This document shows, in pieces, positions 59,587 to 64,000 of a stretch of 64,000 nucleotides of DNA. The stretch comes from Novosphingobium sediminicola (lineage in GTDB: Bacteria > Pseudomonadota > Alphaproteobacteria > Sphingomonadales > Sphingomonadaceae), in assembly GCF_014196525.1 (NCBI RefSeq), contig NZ_JACIDX010000024.1, forward strand, positions 1 through 64,000, given 5' to 3'. The number at the start of each line of letters is the position of its first letter. The first letter of the stretch is position 1. The notes under the pieces are model-generated. The model was not told the origin of the DNA and searched no databases. It was given only the letters and a program-made list of their open reading frames with translations. Both the position numbers and the translations under genes were made by a program.

Positions 59587-60051
59587 ATGAGTAAGGCAGA
59601 GACGGCAACGGGCGTGAAACTGGGGCGGCTGGGCGATTATGTCGGCTTTCGCCTGCGCCGGGTGCAAAATCAGCTCTCGCGCGATTTCGTCAATGCCACG
59701 GCCAATCGCGGCCTGCGCTCGGGCCTGTTTTCCTCGCTGGCGCTGATCTCGGCCAATCCGGGGATTTCGCAGGCCGAACTCTCGCGCGAAATCGCCATGG
59801 ACAAGTCGGTGACCGTGAGTCTTCTGGATGATCTGGAGCGCCGGGGCTGGGCCGCGCGCAAGCGTTCAACCCAGGATCGGCGGCGCCATGCGCTCTATAT
59901 CACGCCCGAGGGCGAGCGCGAACTGGAGGAAATCTTCGCGGTTGTTTCGACCACAGAGAATGCCGTGCTGCACCAGCTTTCTCCTGCCGAATTGATGTTG
60001 CTCAGCGAATTGCTCGACCGGATGTATGCGGTGTGCGTGCGCGAAGAGTGA
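59587..60051 (+). CDS. MarR-family regulator
   Basis: About 154 residues. Winged helix: SQAELSREIAMDKSVTVSLLDDLERRGW with wing KRSTQDRRRHALYITPEG (conserved Asp-Arg-Arg), flanked by the dimer helices. It is divergent from the TRAP operon and precedes the TBDR and hydrolase genes; a 16-bp site with 15 identical bases lies before each. MarR proteins near CoA-transferase genes often respond to aromatic acids or their CoA esters. ATG at 59587 is the likely start although GAGG is too close to it; ATG at 59569 abuts the operator and has no ribosome site. Confidence 0.87.
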   Translation: MSKAETATGVKLGRLGDYVGFRLRRVQNQLSRDFVNATANRGLRSGLFSSLALISANPGISQAELSREIAMDKSVTVSLLDDLERRGWAARKRSTQDRRRHALYITPEGERELEEIFAVVSTTENAVLHQLSPAELMLLSELLDRMYAVCVREE

Positions 60052-60097
60052 GGGGGTAGGAATGCCGCAGCGCGGCAAATTGATCCATAAAAAATAT

Positions 60098-60113
60098 AGT
60101 TGACTTATTCAAC
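60098..60113 (+). promoter_or_regulatory. MarR operator 2 before the TBDR
   Basis: AGTTGACTTATTCAAC matches operator 1 (minus-strand reading) at 15 of 16 bases and keeps the GTTGA-n5-TCAAC symmetry. TTGACT inside it may be a -35 element. The stretch 60052-60281 has no gene. Confidence 0.75.
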
Positions 60114-60281
60114 CAATTTGCGCATCTTCATCCTCAAGAACGCATAAGTTCCGTCTGGCAAGGCCGAATCCGGCCACCAGCTTGTGAGGAGAGGAAAGGT
60201 GTCCGGCATCACGCGGCATTGTGCATTCATCTCGCTCAGCGGACTGCAATTGTAATCGCTTGCAATTCTTGGGAGGATGCC

Positions 60282-62918
60282 ATGAACCATCGTAAGTTCC
60301 GCGCAGCCGTGCTCGCCAGCACGGTTCTGGCCGGGGCGCTTTCTGCGCCTGCCGTATCGGCGCAGGAAGTCAATAACGCCGACATCATCGTCACCGGCAG
60401 CCGCGTGCGCGGCGAGGCGCCCATCGGTTCGACCGTCACGGCCCTGTCCAACGCCGACATCGCCGCCACGGGCCGCGTCACCATCGACCGTGCGATCCGC
60501 GATCTGCCGCAGGTGTTCGACCTTGGCGTTTCGGAAAATTCGCGCGGGCAATCGGGCGGCGCGGGCAATATCGTCTATTCAAACTCGATCAACTTGCGGG
60601 GGATCGGGCCGAATGCCACGCTGATCATCGTCGATGGCCACCGGGTCACCAACAACAGCCGCTCGATCGACCCTTCGACCTTGCCGACGCTGGGTGTTGA
60701 ACGCATCGAGGTCGTGGCGGACGGCGCTTCGGCCATTTACGGTTCGGACGCGGTTGCGGGTGTGGTCAACCTGATCCCGCGCCGCAGCCTCAACGGGCTG
60801 GAAGTTACGGCGCGCGGCGGCATCGCTTCGGACGGGGCATATAATGAAAAGATGGTGGGCGCGGCCTATGGCCACAAGTTCGACCGGGGCCAGTTCATGG
60901 TCGCCTATGAACATGTCGAAAAGTCGAACCTGAGCGGTTCGGATCGCCCCTTTTTCACCTCTAACCAGACACGTTTTGGCGGCAATGACTATTCGGTCAC
61001 GCGCTGCAACCCCGGCACGATCACGGCGGGCGGCGTCAATTACGCCATTCCGGCAGGTGGCGTCACCAGCCCATCACAATTGACCGCAGGCACCAGCAAC
61101 CGCTGCGACGATCTGCAGGGGCAGGACCTGATCCCGCGCCAGAAGTATGACTCGGCCAACATGACCGGCAATTTCAAGGCGACCGACTGGCTCGAATTCT
61201 TCATCGACGGCTTCTATTCCTATCGCTCCTTCTACCGCCTGCCTGCCTACAGCAGCGCGACGCTGACCGTGCCGCAGACCAATGCCTTTTTTGTGCGGCC
61301 CACGGGCTTTACCGGCACGTCCTATACGCTGGGCTATAATTTCTCGGGCGATGTGGCGCGCAATGCCAGCTATGGCCATTCGGAAAGCTGGCAGATCACG
61401 CCGGGGGTGAAGATCAAGCTGCCCAAAAACTGGCAGTTCGAGGCGTTGGTGGGCAAGGGGCGCACCTATGACATTTCGATCAGCACGCTGGGCACGAACA
61501 ATGGCGCGCTGAACGCCGCGCTGGCCAGCAGCAATCCGGCCACCGCCTTTGACCCCTATGGGCTGGGTCGCACGTCGGCCGCCACGCTGGCGGGCATTTT
61601 CAATCAGGTATTCTATGCGCCCACCATCGGCCGCTTTGTCGGCTATGAGGCGCGGATCAATGGCCCGCTGTTCAATCTGCCCGCCGGGCAGGTCAAGCTG
61701 GCCGCCGGTTATGAAGGTCAGGAATTCAATGTTTCGCTGGGCAGCCAGCGCGGCAATCCGGGCGTGGCCTATACCTGGACCAATCCGGGGCGGCGGGTGG
61801 ATTCGGCCTATGCCGAATTGGTGATCCCGGTATTCGGCCCCGACAATGCGGTGCCGGGCCTGCAGAAGCTGGAGATCGACGCGGCGGTCCGTTACGACAA
61901 ATATTCCGATGTGGGCGAAACCACCAATCCGAAATTTGGCGTCAACTGGAAGCCGGTGGAGAGCCTGACCCTGCGCGGGTCCTATGGCACGTCATTCCGC
62001 GCGCCGACCTTGCCGCAGATCTACGGCAATTCGAACGGCCTTTTCGTGCAATCCTATCAGAACCCCACCGGCGGCGCGCCGATCACTGGGGTGGCGCTGT
62101 CGGGCGGCAATATCAACCTCAAGCCGGAAACGGCCACCACATGGTCGGTGGGTGCCGATTTCCAGCCCACGCGGCGGACCAAGTTCTCGCTGACCTATTT
62201 CAACGTGGATTACAAAAATCAGGTCATCGCGCTGCTTTCGGACCTCTCGCTGCTCAACCGCGTGTCGCAATATGACGGCACGGGCCTGATCACGCAGGGC
62301 GCAGCGGCGGGTGCGCTGGCCGCGCAATATGTGGCGCAGGGGTTGACCGTTTCGGGCGCTTTTCCCGGCGGCAGCCCCAATAACGTGACCCTGTTCGTCG
62401 ATGGGCGCAGCCAGAATCTGGGCCGCTCGATCACGCGCGGCCTTGATTTCACGGCCAGCCATGTGATCGACACCGACAAGGCCGGGCGTTTCACTCTGTC
62501 GGCCAGCGGAACCTATAACCTGGGCTTCAAGACGCAGCAGGCCCCGGCCGCGCCTTTCATCAGCCAGCTCAATCTGATTTTCCAGCCGCTCAAATTCCGC
62601 GCCCGCGCCAGCGTGAACTGGGAAATGGACCGCTGGGGCATCTTGCTGCGCGCGACGCATGTGGGCGGATACACGAACAATGCGATCAGCACGCCGCAGG
62701 CGGTGAAGAGCTACACCCCGATTGATGCAGTGATCAATTTCAAGGTGGGCGAGATGGATAATCCCTTCAATCTGGGGCTGGAAATCCGCAATGTGTTCAA
62801 CATCAAACCTCCCTATGTGAACATCGCGCCCAGCTCGAACGGCAGCGGCGGCTATGACGCCACTGCGTCCGACCCGATCGGCCGCCTGATCGCGGTCAGC
62901 GCGCGGAAGAAGTTCTGA
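60282..62918 (+). CDS. TonB-dependent receptor of the MarR regulon
   Basis: About 878 residues. Signal peptide ends near PAVSAQE. Plug DIIVTGSRVRGEAPIGSTVTAL, LRGIGPNATLIIVDGHRVTNNS, VERIEVVADGASAIYGSDAVAGVVNLI; barrel terminus RKKF preceded by GRLIAVSA. The GSRVR and DGxSAIYGSDAVAGVVN type of plug is common in sphingomonad receptors for peptides, aromatics or other non-sugar ligands, unlike the two pectin receptors. GGGAGG lies 6 bases before the ATG. Its stop shares a base with the hydrolase start, so import and hydrolysis are coupled. Confidence 0.92.
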   Translation: MNHRKFRAAVLASTVLAGALSAPAVSAQEVNNADIIVTGSRVRGEAPIGSTVTALSNADIAATGRVTIDRAIRDLPQVFDLGVSENSRGQSGGAGNIVYSNSINLRGIGPNATLIIVDGHRVTNNSRSIDPSTLPTLGVERIEVVADGASAIYGSDAVAGVVNLIPRRSLNGLEVTARGGIASDGAYNEKMVGAAYGHKFDRGQFMVAYEHVEKSNLSGSDRPFFTSNQTRFGGNDYSVTRCNPGTITAGGVNYAIPAGGVTSPSQLTAGTSNRCDDLQGQDLIPRQKYDSANMTGNFKATDWLEFFIDGFYSYRSFYRLPAYSSATLTVPQTNAFFVRPTGFTGTSYTLGYNFSGDVARNASYGHSESWQITPGVKIKLPKNWQFEALVGKGRTYDISISTLGTNNGALNAALASSNPATAFDPYGLGRTSAATLAGIFNQVFYAPTIGRFVGYEARINGPLFNLPAGQVKLAAGYEGQEFNVSLGSQRGNPGVAYTWTNPGRRVDSAYAELVIPVFGPDNAVPGLQKLEIDAAVRYDKYSDVGETTNPKFGVNWKPVESLTLRGSYGTSFRAPTLPQIYGNSNGLFVQSYQNPTGGAPITGVALSGGNINLKPETATTWSVGADFQPTRRTKFSLTYFNVDYKNQVIALLSDLSLLNRVSQYDGTGLITQGAAAGALAAQYVAQGLTVSGAFPGGSPNNVTLFVDGRSQNLGRSITRGLDFTASHVIDTDKAGRFTLSASGTYNLGFKTQQAPAAPFISQLNLIFQPLKFRARASVNWEMDRWGILLRATHVGGYTNNAISTPQAVKSYTPIDAVINFKVGEMDNPFNLGLEIRNVFNIKPPYVNIAPSSNGSGGYDATASDPIGRLIAVSARKKF

Positions 62919-64000
62919 TGCGGTCCGTGTTCCTTGCCGGCGCCATGCTGCTGGCCGGAGCCGGGGCTGTTGTGGGGGGAGTGGCGGGGGCGCAGGCTCC
63001 CGCCACTCTGGCCCCTGCGGCGGCGGCGTCCAGCTTTGGGCACTATCAGCCGCCCAAGACCTATACTTCCCAGATCAAGCAGAGCTTTTACGTGCGGATG
63101 CGCGACGGCACGCGTCTGGCCGTGACGGTGGCGCGCCCGGCGGTGGATGGAAAGCCGGTGGAGGGGCGCTTTCCCGTCATCTGGCACCACACTTTGTCCG
63201 CCACGCAGGAGGCTGCCGATGGCACCGGCCCGCGCGCGGCGGGGTTCCGCTCGATTCCGGGCCTGACCGATTACGGCTATGTCGTGGTGCAGGTCGCCCG
63301 GCGCGGCAATGGCCAGAGTTTCGGCACGATGCGCGGATACCACGAGCGCAACGAGGATGCCGATGCCTATGAGATGATCGACTGGCTGGCCGATCAGCCA
63401 TGGTCGAACGGCATCGTCGGCCAATATGGCTGTTCGAACACCGGCGATGCGGCGGTTCACGCGATGACGGGGGGCAATCCGCATCTCAAGGCCGTGTTTG
63501 CCGGATGCTTCAGCTGGAACAAATATGACGCGATGCGGCGCGGCGGTATCTTTGCCCAATGGGGCACCGGCCCCACGCGCAGCATCGAGCAGGATATGGC
63601 CATCACTCCCATCGAGGGCGATGAGAACAAGGCCCTGCTGCGCAAGGCGGCCGAAGAACATCAGCGCGCCACGCCTCTGTTCGAACTCTGGAAATCGCTG
63701 CCCTATCGCGACAGTTGGGCGCCCAGCGTACAGAGCAATTTCTGGGCCGAGGGCAGCGCGTCCTCCTATGCGCAGCAGATGCGGCGATCCGGCACGGCGC
63801 TCTATGTCGTGGGCGGATGGCGCGATGAATTGCGGGATCAGGGGCTGATTACCTTCCTCAACATCCCCGGCACGCATATCCTGATCGGTGACTGGCTGCA
63901 TTGCCAGAACGATGGCTTCGGCCTTGTCGAGGAGGCGCATCGCTTCTTTGACCGCCATCTGAAGGGCATCGACACCGGCATCGACCGCGATGCGCCGATC
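62918..64000 (+). CDS. Exported CocE/NonD-family hydrolase, 3' end outside window
   Basis: At least 361 residues; the frame is open to the last base. Signal peptide ends near GVAGAQAP. The alpha/beta-hydrolase core of the X-Pro dipeptidyl-peptidase/cocaine-esterase family shows YVRMRDGTRLAVTVARP, FPVIWHHTLSATQ, YVVVQVARRGNGQSFGTM and the nucleophile Ser in VGQYGCSNTGDAA. The ATG overlaps the receptor stop (TGATG). It would cut an ester or amide in the periplasm and free the acid that the TRAP carrier takes up. The catalytic Asp and His and the C-terminal jelly roll lie at or beyond the edge. Confidence 0.85.
   Translation, partial: MRSVFLAGAMLLAGAGAVVGGVAGAQAPATLAPAAAASSFGHYQPPKTYTSQIKQSFYVRMRDGTRLAVTVARPAVDGKPVEGRFPVIWHHTLSATQEAADGTGPRAAGFRSIPGLTDYGYVVVQVARRGNGQSFGTMRGYHERNEDADAYEMIDWLADQPWSNGIVGQYGCSNTGDAAVHAMTGGNPHLKAVFAGCFSWNKYDAMRRGGIFAQWGTGPTRSIEQDMAITPIEGDENKALLRKAAEEHQRATPLFELWKSLPYRDSWAPSVQSNFWAEGSASSYAQQMRRSGTALYVVGGWRDELRDQGLITFLNIPGTHILIGDWLHCQNDGFGLVEEAHRFFDRHLKGIDTGIDRDAPI

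Noticed and set aside
60070..60084. GCCGC/GCGGC hairpin after marR as a terminator
   Set aside because: The stem is only five or six base pairs with no following T-run.
1..64000. Mobile elements, tRNA genes, CRISPR arrays, phage attachment sites
   Set aside because: No transposase or integrase motif, no cloverleaf-like sequence, and no regularly spaced repeats were found on reading both strands. Island character is judged by gene content only.

Overview
The window is GC-rich, densely packed alphaproteobacterial DNA, most likely from a sphingomonad close to Novosphingobium. The reasons are a D-mannonate dehydratase whose active-site residues fall at the same numbers as in the Novosphingobium aromaticivorans enzyme, a Caulobacter-type oxidative xylose (Weimberg) operon, four large TonB-dependent receptors (TBDRs), and many genes joined by 1-8 nt overlaps. 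I see no rRNA, tRNA, CRISPR array, insertion sequence or phage gene. The window reads as an accessory catabolic island for plant cell-wall material and plant metabolites.

Region 1 (190-1161) is a serine acetyltransferase. Region 2 (about 1.5-20.6 kb) is a xylose-centred block: a cytoplasmic GH3 glycosidase divergent from a TBDR / DUF1593 / MFS operon; a LacI-family regulator divergent from a complete gentisate operon (gentisate dioxygenase, fumarylpyruvate hydrolase, maleylpyruvate isomerase) that also carries a Tat-exported sulfatase; then xylD divergent from xylX-xylB-xylC and an MFS sugar porter. All three divergent promoter regions carry the same palindromic core TAGCGCTA, or a one-mismatch copy. 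They therefore look like one regulon of the LacI (XylR-like) repressor. The pairing of a beta-glycosidase, gentisate ring cleavage and xylose oxidation suggests use of a gentisate xyloside or a similar aryl xyloside. That is an inference.

Region 3 (20.7-49.3 kb) is a uronate/pectin block. It holds D-mannonate dehydratase with a divergent FadR-type regulator, two GH28 enzymes, an IclR regulator, a TBDR, two CE12-type rhamnogalacturonan acetylesterases, GH51 arabinofuranosidase, L-rhamnose mutarotase, GH35 beta-galactosidase, GH105 unsaturated uronyl hydrolase, a GPH-type sugar symporter, a PL22 oligogalacturonide lyase with a signal peptide, an SGNH esterase, and an operon of TBDR, DUF6250-like protein, PL26-like exo-rhamnogalacturonan lyase and aldose epimerase. 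Together they would take up and dismantle acetylated rhamnogalacturonan-I with arabinan and galactan side chains.

Region 4 (49.5-64 kb) is an eight-gene, fully coupled minus-strand operon: TRAP transporter DctQ-DctM-DctP, three class III CoA-transferases, a two-domain 2-hydroxyacyl-CoA-dehydratase-like protein, and a CapA-type metallophosphatase. A MarR regulator diverges from it, followed by a TBDR and an exported CocE-type hydrolase cut by the window edge. A near-identical 16-bp operator precedes both the TRAP operon/marR and the TBDR. In the dehydratase-like protein the three positions where the family normally has iron-sulfur cysteines appear to be serines, so the chemistry of this acid or ester pathway looks new.
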